DNA of 64,000 nt from Henriciella sp. AS95 (GCF_038900055.1 NZ_JBBMQM010000001.1:2914001-2978000); one strand, 5' to 3'; shown: positions 17,860-26,573, numbered from the stretch's first letter. Notes: generated by a model not told the origin, from the sequence alone. Numbers and translations: made by a program.

Positions 17860-18285
17860 TCACGTTTGCGAAATGCTCGCATCGTCCAGCAGTTTGACTT
17901 GATCAGACACGTATCTAATCGCTGAATTCAAAACAGGCTCTGCTTTACACCCCCCGAAAACCTTCGTTGCGAGTGTGACTTTTGCGTGCAACCGGGTGTG
18001 TTCGTCATAAGCGTCCTCACACCAAAAACCGAAGTGAGCATTTCTTTTTCGTTCCACAATTGGTTTCATGAAGTCTTCTTCAAGATAAAATGCTAGTGTG
18101 GCGAACCCGAATGCCATTTTTCGTTCATTAGGTATGTAATTGTGTATTGCGCCGACCGTGTGGTAATCTGGCGCAAACGGAATCTCTATCTCGGCTGAGA
18201 TATCTGCTTTGTCTTGTTTGTCTTGCAACGAGCCCCCACCGACAATTGAAGGACTATAGTAGTTGAGAAATACTGTATCCGTCAA
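17860..18285 (-). CDS. Unknown small protein, 5' end apparently interrupted by a stop codon
   Basis: The open frame from TTG 18285 gives 141 residues (TDTVFLNYYSPSIVGGG ... LLDDASISQT). I do not recognise it. There is no ribosome site at that TTG. The same frame continues upstream as RREIIRATPQAVFRVIENIF to a TAA at 18348-18346, and four codons before it lies ATG 18360 with a well-placed GAGG site, three bases after the stop of the preceding gene. So the natural start is probably 18360, with an in-frame stop at codon 5; the gene may be a pseudogene, contain a sequencing error, or use a late start. Base composition is clearly more AT-rich than the neighbours. No domain, signal peptide or membrane helix is visible. 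Confidence 0.5.
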   Translation of the reverse strand: MTDTVFLNYYSPSIVGGGSLQDKQDKADISAEIEIPFAPDYHTVGAIHNYIPNERKMAFGFATLAFYLEEDFMKPIVERKRNAHFGFWCEDAYDEHTRLHAKVTLATKVFGGCKAEPVLNSAIRYVSDQVKLLDDASISQT

Positions 18286-18363
18286 AAATATATTCTCGAT
18301 AACTCTGAATACCGCCTGAGGCGTTGCGCGTATAATTTCTCTTCTTTAAGCAACGGACATTGA

Positions 18364-18654
18364 TCAAACCTCAAATGCCGGATTTGACACATTAGGACGC
18401 CATCCGTTGCGCTCACAGATCTGAGTCATTCGAATTCCTAGATCATTCAGCGCGCGCTTGGACGCCGTATCTCTCACATTTTGACGATTACAGTAGATTA
18501 AGTCGCTACCCATCGAATATAGCTTTTTTAATTCGCTTGTATTGCGTGCCTTCTCCATCTCTTTCACAAACCAAGAGGCACCTTCAACACGTTTAGGTCC
18601 ATCTGCATTGATAGCACCGGAGTAAACCGACTGTCGTTTTATTCCCCCGAACAT
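18364..18654 (-). CDS. Unknown 96-residue protein in low-GC patch
   Basis: The frame is open to 18825, but ATG 18654 is preceded by a textbook AGAAGGAGAT site, so I take that as the start (MFGGIKRQSVYSGAINADG ... RPNVSNPAFEV). The protein is basic and probably soluble, with an amphipathic stretch in the middle (ASWFVKEMEKARNTSELKKLYSMG) and a possible C-terminal ALNDLGIRMTQICERNGW helix. I do not recognise the family. It appears to form a two-gene operon with the broken frame downstream (3-base gap). Low GC and the flanking direct repeats suggest acquired DNA; a role as one half of a small defence or toxin-like pair is possible but nothing in the sequence shows it. Confidence 0.6.
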   Translation of the reverse strand: MFGGIKRQSVYSGAINADGPKRVEGASWFVKEMEKARNTSELKKLYSMGSDLIYCNRQNVRDTASKRALNDLGIRMTQICERNGWRPNVSNPAFEV

Positions 18655-18831
18655 AGTATCTCCTTCTCGACCGGTGTATACTCTAAACGCCAAACACAAA
18701 AAATATACCCCAATCTGGAAATAGTCGCGCAAACTGTCCTTTATACTTGTTTTCAATTGATATAGCCGGTGCGGATAGGCCAACACCGGCTTCGTGAATT
18801 CTGGACGTCGCCTGAGGTTATCCATCTCGCA

Positions 18832-18854
18832 ATGTTGATGTACGACAGGCTTCC
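18832..18854 (+). repeat. Right imperfect direct repeat flanking the low-GC patch
   Basis: This is the second copy of the repeat at 17599-17618 (TGTACGACAGG followed by C/T-TTCC). The stretch that follows, 18855-19135, has no gene I can support, although a 76-codon frame on the minus strand exists there. Confidence 0.45.
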
Positions 18855-19135
18855 GATCTCACGTCGAGAAGTTGAAGTCAGAAACGTGTCAGACCGGCGC
18901 TTCCTTGGGTGAGCACAGGTTTAGTGCTGGACTGGGCGCCTTCGGCAGTTTTCCATTTCTCACACCATGAATAAATGCAGGGTCACCCTTGGGCAGCTTG
19001 AGGGCCGCTCCGATGCTATAAAAGTGAGAGCGCTGGGGCTCACACTTGTTGTCAATGCACGAAAATGATTTGGCTACTCGCGATAACGTCCAGCGCTGTG
19101 GCGCGCGCCGCTTCCCCACACCACAAAGCAGAAGA

Positions 19136-21334
19136 TCAGATGGCGCTGATCACCTTGTCCAGCGTCGCCGGATAGTCGCGGAACCGCACGCCGGTTGCAT
19201 TGTACATGGCATTGGTGATCGCCGCCGCCGCACCGCAAATGCTGAGCTCGCCAATGCCCTTGGCCTGAATGGGCGAGGCCCAAGGGTCACGCTCCTCCAG
19301 GAGCACCACATCGAGATCCGGCACATCCAGATTGACCGGCAAATGATATTCGGCGAGGTCGCGATTGGCGATATGCCCGTCGCGATTGTCGAACATCAGC
19401 TCTTCTGTCAGCGCGATGCCGATGCCCCAGACCAGACCGCCATAGCATTGCGAGGTCGCGGTCTTCTGATTGAGGATCCGTCCCGCATCGAACGTCCCAT
19501 GCAGGCGGCGAACGCGCGTCTCGCCGGTGACTTCATTGACGGCCACCTCGGCAAAGAACGCCCCATATGTGCCCTGGCTCACCGTCTCACCGGTCTCGCC
19601 CGGCACGATATGACCTTCTGCGACGATGGCTTTGCCATCCAGAAGACCGGCCAGACTGTGCGTCTCATCGCCGTTTTTCACCTCGCCATTCTCGAAGGCG
19701 AGGTCTTCTTCGTCGGCCTGGAGTTTCTGCGCGATCTGCGTGCGGATGTCCTCGCAGGCCAGAAAGACGGCTGAGCCGCTCGAACTGGCCCCGAACGAGC
19801 CGCCGGAACCGGACGACGGCGGCATATCCGTATCGCCCAGCTTCGTCTCGACCCGGTCGGCCGGCAAGCCAAGCATGTCGCCCGCGATCTGCGTCAGGAT
19901 GGCATAGGTGCCGGTGCCGATATCGGTCATGTCCGTTTCGACGACCGCTGAGCCATCCGCCTTCAACGTCACCCGCGCCTGCGACTCCATCAGCATATTG
20001 ACCCGTGTGGCCGTCGCCATGCCTGTGCCGATCAGCCATTCGCCCTCACGGGTCTGGCGTGGTTTGGCGGTCCGCTTATCCCAACCAAAGCGCTTCGCGC
20101 CCTCATCGAGCGCCTCGTGCAGCTTGCGCGAGGCGTACGGAATACCTTTTTCCGGATGTCTTTCCGGGATGTTGCGCTTTCGAAACTCGACCGGATCGAT
20201 CCCCACCTTTTCGGCGAGTTCGTCCATGGCGTTCTCAAGCACCTGCATGCCGACCGCCTCGCCCGGCGCGCGGACAGAGCCGGCGCACATGCGGTTCACG
20301 CGCGCGACGTCTATGCCGAGTTTGCGGTTCTCACCCCCATAGAGAAAATGCGTCGCCTGAACGACCGGCTCGGCGAAGCCTTCACCCGGCAGATTGGAGA
20401 CCAGCGCCTCGTGCCCGATGGCTGTCAGTTTGCCGCTATCATCGCAGGCAAGGCGTAGTCGCTGACGCGTTTCAGACCGCCGCATCACCATGTCGAAAAC
20501 CTGCTGGCGCGACAGCGTCACACAGACAGGCCGGCCAAGCGCCTTTGCGGCAATGGCGGCAGACACAGCCTCAGGCGAAATACCCAGTTTCGAACCAAAT
20601 CCGCCGCCGACATAGGGCGACAGGATCCGCACATTTTCAGGCTCAATGCCCAGCGAGTCGGCGAGCTCATTGCGGTTGAATTTCAGCATCTGATAGCTGC
20701 CGCGCAGGGTCAGCTTGTCACCCTCCCATTCAGCAATCGAGCAATGCGGCTCCATCGCCGCACTGTTATGTCCCGGCGTGCGGAAAATCTCGTCCACGGT
20801 ATAAGCCGCATTCGACATGGCGGCTTCGATATGGCCCTGCTCCAGACTGTTGCGGCCCTGGTCATCCTCGGCGATCTCGGCCTCTTCCGGGTCGAACACC
20901 GCGTCATCAAGCGCCGAATAGGTCACCTCAAGCGCTTCGGCTGCGTGGCGGGCCTGTTCGAAGGTTTCAGCCACGACAAGCGCGATCGGCTGGCCGAGAT
21001 AAAAGACTTCATCCGGCCCCTGCACCGGCGCTTCATCCGCCATGCCCTGCGCCGGATTACGGATCAGCCGTTCATCATCATAGACGCCGAGGACCCCCGG
21101 CATATCCATGACAGCGTCGCGGCCAATCGCGGTCACTTTCGCTCTAGGCTGGCGCGAGCGCACCAAAAAGCCGAACGCGCAATTATCGAGTTTCCACTCG
21201 TGCGCATAGGTGGCCGTGCCACTGACTTTCAGCTTCCCCTCAGGCCGGTCCATGGAAGAGCCGACAAGGCCCTGCTTCATACGATCAAGCTTCAGCTCCA
21301 CGACCGGCTGGTTCATTTCGAATTTATTGGTCAT
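19136..21334 (-). CDS. Molybdenum hydroxylase large subunit (aldehyde/xanthine oxidoreductase family, PaoC-like)
   Basis: The 732-residue protein is the molybdenum-cofactor subunit. It has an N-terminal a/b hammerhead region (about 35-145, KLKVSGTATYAHEW ... EALEVTYS), then the cofactor-binding domains with VGGGFGSKLG (about 242-251), SVRAPGEAVG, the GSGGSFGASSSGSA loop, and a C-terminal KGIGELSICGAAAAI segment in which Glu696 of GIGE corresponds to the catalytic glutamate of the family. It oxidises an aldehyde or hydroxylates a heterocycle, passing electrons to the two partner subunits. Its start overlaps the stop of the FAD subunit by one base, so the three genes form one operon (2Fe-2S, FAD, Mo order). 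Subunit order and length fit the E. coli PaoABC type best; substrate unknown. Confidence 0.93.
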   Translation of the reverse strand: MTNKFEMNQPVVELKLDRMKQGLVGSSMDRPEGKLKVSGTATYAHEWKLDNCAFGFLVRSRQPRAKVTAIGRDAVMDMPGVLGVYDDERLIRNPAQGMADEAPVQGPDEVFYLGQPIALVVAETFEQARHAAEALEVTYSALDDAVFDPEEAEIAEDDQGRNSLEQGHIEAAMSNAAYTVDEIFRTPGHNSAAMEPHCSIAEWEGDKLTLRGSYQMLKFNRNELADSLGIEPENVRILSPYVGGGFGSKLGISPEAVSAAIAAKALGRPVCVTLSRQQVFDMVMRRSETRQRLRLACDDSGKLTAIGHEALVSNLPGEGFAEPVVQATHFLYGGENRKLGIDVARVNRMCAGSVRAPGEAVGMQVLENAMDELAEKVGIDPVEFRKRNIPERHPEKGIPYASRKLHEALDEGAKRFGWDKRTAKPRQTREGEWLIGTGMATATRVNMLMESQARVTLKADGSAVVETDMTDIGTGTYAILTQIAGDMLGLPADRVETKLGDTDMPPSSGSGGSFGASSSGSAVFLACEDIRTQIAQKLQADEEDLAFENGEVKNGDETHSLAGLLDGKAIVAEGHIVPGETGETVSQGTYGAFFAEVAVNEVTGETRVRRLHGTFDAGRILNQKTATSQCYGGLVWGIGIALTEELMFDNRDGHIANRDLAEYHLPVNLDVPDLDVVLLEERDPWASPIQAKGIGELSICGAAAAITNAMYNATGVRFRDYPATLDKVISAI

Positions 21335-22320
21335 CAGCTGGCTCCTGAGCCGGTTGCCTGGCGCAGCACGGCAGTAAGGGTGCGGCGCGCCAGCGGAATT
21401 TTGAAATCATTGCTGCCCTGCCCCTCGGCATCCTTCAGAAGGATGTCAGCGGCTTTCTCGAACAGCGCGTCGGACGGTGCTTCGCCTTTGAGGATGTCTT
21501 CGACAGCCGGATCGCGCCAAGGCTTGTGAGCAATGCCGCCAAAGGCGAGGCGGATGTCCGAAATCTTGCCGGCGTCCATCCTGGCAATGGCCGCGACAGA
21601 AACGAGCGCGAACGCATAGGACGAGCGGTCACGCACCTTTCTGTAAACGTGCGTGCCGCCCGGCTTGGGCGGAAGGGTTACGGCCGTGATGAGATCGCCG
21701 CTTTCGAGAATATTGTCCTTCTCCGGCATATCACCTGGAAGGCGATGAAACTCCGTGACCGGAACGGTTTTCTCGCTGCCGTCGGATGACCGGATTTCGA
21801 CGTCCGCATCGAGCGCAGCAAGCGCGACCGCCATGTCGCCCGGATAGGTCGCGATGCACTGGTCACTGGCGCCGAGGATCGCATGCAGACGGTTCACCCC
21901 GCCAATCGCGCCGCAGCCGCTTCCCGGCTCGCGCTTGTTGCAGGCCATCGCCGTGTCATAGAAATAATAGCATCGCGTTCGCTGGCAGAGATTGCCGCCG
22001 GTCGTCGCCTTGTTGCGCAGCTGGCCGCTGGCGCCGGCAAGGATGGCCTTCGCCAGTACCGCGTAATCGGCTCGCACGCGCGGGTCGGCAGCGCAATCGC
22101 TATTGGTGACGAGCGCCCCGATGCGCAAACCGCCGTCCTCTGTCTGCGAGATCGTATTGAGGTCCAGCCGGTTGATGTCGACCAGGGCCTCCGGCGTCAT
22201 CACTTCAAGCTTCATGAGGTCGAGCAGATTGGTGCCACCGGCAATGAATGTCGCGCCGCCCGCAGCGGCCTCTGCGGCGGCGCCTTCGTCCTCGGCGCGC
22301 GAATAGGTAAACGGCCTCAT
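21334..22320 (-). CDS. Molybdenum hydroxylase FAD subunit with extra Fe-S cluster cysteines (PaoB-like)
   Basis: ATG 22320 (328 residues) is chosen because it follows GGAGG and makes an ATGA overlap with the upstream 2Fe-2S gene; the longer frame from 22377 has no such site. The FAD-binding PCMH-type fold is shown by TFIAGGTNLLDLMK (about 24-37), GASGQLRNKATTGGN (about 96-110) and a C-terminal CO-dehydrogenase flavoprotein domain (VTLPPKPGG, SYAFALVSVAA). Between them lies an insertion with Cys112, Cys117, Cys127, Cys136 and Cys155; a cysteine-rich loop in this place binds a [4Fe-4S] cluster in E. coli PaoB and is absent from ordinary xanthine dehydrogenase FAD subunits. Role: moves electrons from the 2Fe-2S clusters to the final acceptor. 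Confidence 0.92.
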   Translation of the reverse strand: MRPFTYSRAEDEGAAAEAAAGGATFIAGGTNLLDLMKLEVMTPEALVDINRLDLNTISQTEDGGLRIGALVTNSDCAADPRVRADYAVLAKAILAGASGQLRNKATTGGNLCQRTRCYYFYDTAMACNKREPGSGCGAIGGVNRLHAILGASDQCIATYPGDMAVALAALDADVEIRSSDGSEKTVPVTEFHRLPGDMPEKDNILESGDLITAVTLPPKPGGTHVYRKVRDRSSYAFALVSVAAIARMDAGKISDIRLAFGGIAHKPWRDPAVEDILKGEAPSDALFEKAADILLKDAEGQGSNDFKIPLARRTLTAVLRQATGSGAS

Positions 22321-22826
22321 TGATCCGCCTCCGCGACTTCCATGATCGCCCGCACGATGTTCGGATAGGCAGAGCACCGGCAGATATTGCCGCTCATCCG
22401 TTCAGCGATCTCGTCGCGCGAGAGCTTCGGCGCTGTCTCGACATCGTCGGTCACATGGCTCGGCCAGCCATCCTTGATCTCCTCAAGCATCGCCGTCGCC
22501 GAACAGATCTGACCCGGCGTACAATAGCCACACTGAAACCCGTCATGGCGGACAAAGGCGCCCTGCATCGGTGAAAGATTATCGGGCCCGCCTAGTCCTT
22601 CGATCGTGGTGATCTCGTCGCCATCATGCATGCAGGCAAGCGTGAGGCAGCTATTGATGCGCCGTCCGTTCACAAGAACAGTACAGGCACCACACTGTCC
22701 GTGATCGCACCCTTTCTTCGTTCCCGTCAGCCCAAGATGATGTCGCAACGCGTCAAGCAGCGTGGTCCGGGGGTCGGCCTCCACTTCGTGGCGGGTCTGG
22801 TTAATCTCGAGAACGGTTTTCTGCAT
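22317..22826 (-). CDS. Molybdenum hydroxylase 2Fe-2S subunit (PaoA-like, no export signal)
   Basis: ATG 22826 (169 residues) follows a GGAGG site; the frame continues to 22898 but without a ribosome site or plausible leader. All eight cluster cysteines are present: plant-type ferredoxin motif Cys40, Cys45, Cys48, Cys60 (CDHGQCGACTVLVNG) and the second cluster Cys99, Cys102, Cys149, Cys151 (CGYC ... CRC). It takes electrons from the molybdenum centre. E. coli PaoA has a Tat signal and acts in the periplasm; neither this start nor the longer one shows a twin-arginine leader, so this complex is probably cytoplasmic. No XdhC/PaoD-type maturation factor is in the window. Confidence 0.93.
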   Translation of the reverse strand: MQKTVLEINQTRHEVEADPRTTLLDALRHHLGLTGTKKGCDHGQCGACTVLVNGRRINSCLTLACMHDGDEITTIEGLGGPDNLSPMQGAFVRHDGFQCGYCTPGQICSATAMLEEIKDGWPSHVTDDVETAPKLSRDEIAERMSGNICRCSAYPNIVRAIMEVAEADQ

Positions 22827-23014
22827 GGGGCCTCCGGCAAAGTGTCGGATATCCGGCGGCCTCGACAGCGGACGATGTGAGGGCGGACTCCTACACAAGT
22901 AATGTGCTGGTGCTTAACGCGTTCCCGGCCGGGTCAAGATAGAGTCGATCTGGCGAGACTTGTCAGCAGACACCGTCTCTGAGGCGTCCGCATGGGGAGG
23001 ATGACTTCGAACGC

Positions 23015-23794
23015 TTAGCGACGAACGGTTTTGCCAACATCCGTGAGGATCACCGTCACATTATCCGGCGCGCCGTTCGACAGCGCGGCCCTTACAAGGG
23101 CATCGCACCCGGCTGAAACATCTGCGTTGACCGCGAGCGAAAGGATCTGACCTTCGTCGACCACATTGGTTAGTCCATCCGTACACAGAAGGAACCTGTC
23201 ACCGTCCAGCATTTCGCCGTTCACCGTCTCCAGCTCGAGGTCCGCATTCGCGCCGATCGCGCGGGTCACCACATTGGACCGGGGATGCGCCCTCGCTTCG
23301 GAAAGTGTGATTTCGCCTGCAGAGACCAGCGCCTGAACGAGGCTGTGATCGGTCGTCAGGCGGTATAGCCGCTGATTCCGGATCAGATAGATGCGGCTGT
23401 CGCCCGCCCAGGTGCAGGAATATTGAGTGCCGTGCATCGTCAGGACAGCAACGGTCGCGCCCATCGATCCACGCGCGCTGCTCGCCGCCATGCGCACCAG
23501 TTCATCATTTGCCCAGTGAAGGCGTCTGGCGACCCACCGGCGCAGATCATATGCGGTTTGCGCACCGGCAATCTCGCTCAGCTCGTTCACGATAAGCGAG
23601 CTGGCAACATCGCCGCTTTCATGCCCGCCCATGCCATCGGCGACAGCCCACAATCCAGTTTCAGGACTTTGCAGATAGCTGTCTTCGTTCAGCTTCCGGA
23701 CCAGGCCGCTATGCGAGCGGGCCGCGCCGCGCACGTAAAATGCCGTGGCCGTTTCGGTGTCTGTGACACGCTCATCCCTGATGTGCTGGGTCAT
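23015..23794 (-). CDS. PP2C-family protein Ser/Thr phosphatase (PppA/Stp-like)
   Basis: The 259-residue protein has the full PPM/PP2C motif set in order: GLVRKLNEDSYL (about 30-41), VADGMGGHESGD (51-62, metal-binding Asp53), GSMGATVAVL, CTWAGDSRIYLIR, TDHSLVQALV, LLCTDGLTNVV and GAPDNVTVILTDV near the end. It should remove phosphate from Ser/Thr residues set by the kinase two genes upstream. It overlaps the FHA gene by four bases (ATGA), so translation is coupled. It is the last gene of the five-gene signalling operon, matching the PpkA/Fha/PppA trio that controls type VI secretion in Pseudomonas. Confidence 0.95.
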   Translation of the reverse strand: MTQHIRDERVTDTETATAFYVRGAARSHSGLVRKLNEDSYLQSPETGLWAVADGMGGHESGDVASSLIVNELSEIAGAQTAYDLRRWVARRLHWANDELVRMAASSARGSMGATVAVLTMHGTQYSCTWAGDSRIYLIRNQRLYRLTTDHSLVQALVSAGEITLSEARAHPRSNVVTRAIGANADLELETVNGEMLDGDRFLLCTDGLTNVVDEGQILSLAVNADVSAGCDALVRAALSNGAPDNVTVILTDVGKTVRR

Positions 23795-24840
23795 TCGGCA
23801 GCCTCCGGCGTCGAATGTCCCCTCGCATGACGCTCATAGCCGCGCTTGAAGGCCTGATTCACCACGCTATCGGGATTGTTGAACGGGTCGTCAGCAAGGT
23901 CATTGTAAGCCTGCTTCATACACCGCCAGGACGTTTCGGACTTGTCAGCAAACAGGCCCGAACGCTTTTTGCTATCGGCTTCAACACGATCGGGGTCGAG
24001 GTGTTCGAGCAACGCAGTGACCGCCTCCCGCGCGCCGGATGCGAGGCAGGTTGAGTGCTCTCTCAAATCCGTGAAGCATTCTGCAACCGCATCCGCGCCG
24101 TTCAGAAACTCGCCTGTGCGTTCGCTGAGCAGGTCCACGGCCAGGCGCTGTGTGGGGGCCCATTTCAACGGATTGTTTCCGGTCGCGCTGATCGTGGTCC
24201 GGTCCAGACGATACGCGCTCTTGGCCGCGGCACGCTCACTCATCAGTTCGCCCAGGCCCAGAACGACCTGTCGGTAGATCGCCCCAAGCCGGCGCATGAC
24301 ATCAGCTGGAATTTCGCCAGCAAAATAGGACGGGTCGAGCTGCGCGCCGTCGCAGAAAGCTTCCAGGATTTCAAAGTTGCTCGCTGCGGAACGGTCAAAA
24401 TCACTGCAGATCTGAACAGGTTCAGCTTTCCACGTGTCAGCGGTTTCTTTCGGCGCCGGGTTACAGACTTCATCGCTGAGCAATTTGTCAGCCGCACCGC
24501 GCTCGCCAACGGCCTCGTGGTTCGCATCGACAACATCAATCATGATCGAGAAATCACCGAAATGAATGGTCTCGTCGGCCGGCACGACAATCTCTGAACT
24601 CGGATCGATGCGGCGGCGATGCTGTCCGAGGAACACACCATTGGAACTGGTGTCGCGAACAATCACCTCCCCATCTTTGGCACGCACCGCACAGTGGTAC
24701 CGCGAGATTCGCAGGTCGGGATCTTCGATGACCCAGATCGCTTTCGGGTCGCGGCCGATCGTGACTTCTCCATCGCCGAGGATGTAGGAATCGAGCTGCC
24801 GGCCCGGGTCACTGCTATGATAGAGTTTCAGCGTAATCAT
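23791..24840 (-). CDS. FHA-domain protein with TagH/ImpI-type C-terminal domain
   Basis: The 349-residue protein begins with an FHA domain (about residues 20-95): VTIGRDP (Gly29-Arg30), RISRYHC (Ser46, Arg47, His49) and SSNGVFL, the phosphothreonine-binding loop residues. After a linker comes a C-terminal domain (about 175-345) with NNPLKWAPT, FLNGADAVAECFTDLREHSTCLASGAREAVTALLEHLDPDRVE and WRCMKQAYNDLADD. This closely follows the type VI secretion-associated FHA domain (TagH/ImpI): N-N-P-L-K-F, D-L-x-x-H, L-L-x-x-F-D-P. Family role: a phosphopeptide adaptor bringing kinase output to the secretion apparatus. Four-base overlaps on both sides join it to the kinase and phosphatase genes. No type VI structural gene is in the window. 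Confidence 0.92.
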   Translation of the reverse strand: MITLKLYHSSDPGRQLDSYILGDGEVTIGRDPKAIWVIEDPDLRISRYHCAVRAKDGEVIVRDTSSNGVFLGQHRRRIDPSSEIVVPADETIHFGDFSIMIDVVDANHEAVGERGAADKLLSDEVCNPAPKETADTWKAEPVQICSDFDRSAASNFEILEAFCDGAQLDPSYFAGEIPADVMRRLGAIYRQVVLGLGELMSERAAAKSAYRLDRTTISATGNNPLKWAPTQRLAVDLLSERTGEFLNGADAVAECFTDLREHSTCLASGAREAVTALLEHLDPDRVEADSKKRSGLFADKSETSWRCMKQAYNDLADDPFNNPDSVVNQAFKRGYERHARGHSTPEAAE

Positions 24841-26540
24841 TCGCCAACCACCGCCAGTTTCGCAGCCAGAACCCCTGGCGACGTCGACTGATCATCCAGA
24901 GGTTCGATCACGGTTTCCGCCGGATTGGGCCGGCTGCCATCCTGCGTGTTTTCCTGCGCCTGGATCGACACGGCAAACGCATTGAAACAGTCATAGAGTT
25001 CGCCAAACTCATCGCGCCGGCGATGCGAAATCAGGAAGTCTGCGCCTCCTGAGGCGGCATCCTTGAGCGCCGTTTTCAGGCGACGTAGCGGCAGCAGCAA
25101 CGTCCGGGCCGCAGCGTAGCTGAGACATCCGACCATCGCGACCACAAGCACGCCAAGAATGATGAGCATATTCCGCATATGTCCCGATGCCGCGAGCAGT
25201 TCCGCCTTTGGCATACTCACCTGGACAAAGCCGAATTCGCGCCCGCCATATTCGATTGGATGCGTAAACTGGAAGAGCGGTTCGCCTTCCGCGTTCTCTA
25301 TCGATGTGACCGTATCTCCTGCCCCTTCAATCTCGTCAGAGCGCTCCTCCCGGCTGCCAACCAGCAGAGGATTGGAGGCGGCCCGTACCACCCCATTGCG
25401 GTCCACGACGCGCAGGTCAGAGACGTTTGAGTCGCTCGATGCAGAATTCACGAAGGCCTGGACCGGAAGCCAGTCTTGCGAGTCTTCCGGAAGCGCTGAA
25501 TTTTCGACCGCATGCAAGGCGGTGTGAGACGCGACAAAAGACGCGATCGAAGAGCCCGACGTGACCGCCAGCTTCTTCAAGGTCGAGTTCTGGTGACCGA
25601 TGACGAATGTGCCGGCAGCGACCAGAAATGCCAGCGAAACGGCGCAGGCCGCCAGGGTAAGGCGCGTCTGCAAGGAAACTCTCCGCCGGCGGCCCTCCGC
25701 GTGGATGGAGTCAAAGCTTTCCCGTTCGCGTTTCAGCGCCTCGAGAAGCGCGCCGCCGCTCAGAAACCTGCGTTCAGGCCTCTTTTCGAGCAGTTTCTTC
25801 ACGATGAATTCCAGTCCCCGCGGACAGCTGCCATCCGGGCTGAGCGGTGGTGGGTCCTGCGAAGTGATCTGTACGGCAAGCGTGGCAATGCCGGGCCCGT
25901 CAAAGGCTGGCCTTCCGGTCAGCAGCTCGTACAGCACGGCGCCGACAGAGAACAGATCCGAGCGCCCATCCAGCTCGCGGCTGAGCGCTTGTTCGGGGCT
26001 CATATATCTTGGCGTACCCAGGACCTGTCCAACCTGGGTCATCACCCCTTCCTGATCTGAGTGACCGCCCTCCGCAACGCGGGCGATGCCGAAGTCGAGA
26101 ATCTTGATCGACCGGCCGTCCTGGGAAAGGATGATGTTCGACGGTTTGATGTCGCGGTGAACGATGCCCATGCTGTGCGCGTAATTGAGCGCATCCGCCA
26201 GTTGCAGGCCAATATTGATAACGGTTTTGACACTGAACTCACCTCGGGCGAGCAGCGCATTATCGAGGGAATCGCCAGCCAGCAGCTCCATGGCAATATA
26301 GGGGTACCCGGACGCGTCGCCGACGTCGTAGATCGTCACGATGTTCGGGTGAGACAGCGCCCCGGCCGCGCGTGCCTCCCGAAGGAAGCGCTGCGCGTAT
26401 TCCGGGTTTTCGCAATATTCCGGTTTCAGAACCTTGATGGCGAGAACGCGGTCGATTTTCGGATCGTAAGCGCGATACACTTCGGCCATCGCACCCTGCC
26501 CGATACGCGCCTGAATTTCGTAGCGTCCAACTCGTTTCAT
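24837..26540 (-). CDS. Transmembrane Ser/Thr kinase with periplasmic sensor and HAMP domain
   Basis: The 567-residue protein has an N-terminal Hanks-type kinase domain (about 7-270): Gly-loop IGQGAMAEV (13-21), Lys36, Glu54, catalytic HRDIKPSN (127-134), DFG (148-150) and APE-like SPEQAL (180-185). All catalytic residues are kept, so it should be active. A first membrane helix (about 292-314), a periplasmic domain of about 140 residues with a CACHE-like pattern (LRVVDRNGVVRAASNPLLVG ... FGFVQVSMPKAEL), a second helix (about 457-479) and a HAMP-like segment (about 480-530) follow. The layout resembles a chemoreceptor sensor module placed after the kinase, the reverse of usual sensor order. It should phosphorylate the FHA protein or its partners, countered by the PP2C gene. 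Confidence 0.93.
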   Translation of the reverse strand: MKRVGRYEIQARIGQGAMAEVYRAYDPKIDRVLAIKVLKPEYCENPEYAQRFLREARAAGALSHPNIVTIYDVGDASGYPYIAMELLAGDSLDNALLARGEFSVKTVINIGLQLADALNYAHSMGIVHRDIKPSNIILSQDGRSIKILDFGIARVAEGGHSDQEGVMTQVGQVLGTPRYMSPEQALSRELDGRSDLFSVGAVLYELLTGRPAFDGPGIATLAVQITSQDPPPLSPDGSCPRGLEFIVKKLLEKRPERRFLSGGALLEALKRERESFDSIHAEGRRRRVSLQTRLTLAACAVSLAFLVAAGTFVIGHQNSTLKKLAVTSGSSIASFVASHTALHAVENSALPEDSQDWLPVQAFVNSASSDSNVSDLRVVDRNGVVRAASNPLLVGSREERSDEIEGAGDTVTSIENAEGEPLFQFTHPIEYGGREFGFVQVSMPKAELLAASGHMRNMLIILGVLVVAMVGCLSYAAARTLLLPLRRLKTALKDAASGGADFLISHRRRDEFGELYDCFNAFAVSIQAQENTQDGSRPNPAETVIEPLDDQSTSPGVLAAKLAVVGE

Positions 26541-26573
26541 GACCCGTTACTCCTGCGTTCTGACAGCATCGAC

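Noticed and set aside
18889-19119. 76-codon minus-strand frame between the low-GC patch and the molybdenum enzyme
   Set aside because: GTG start without ribosome site, no recognisable domain, and composition not distinct from non-coding sequence; left as unsupported.
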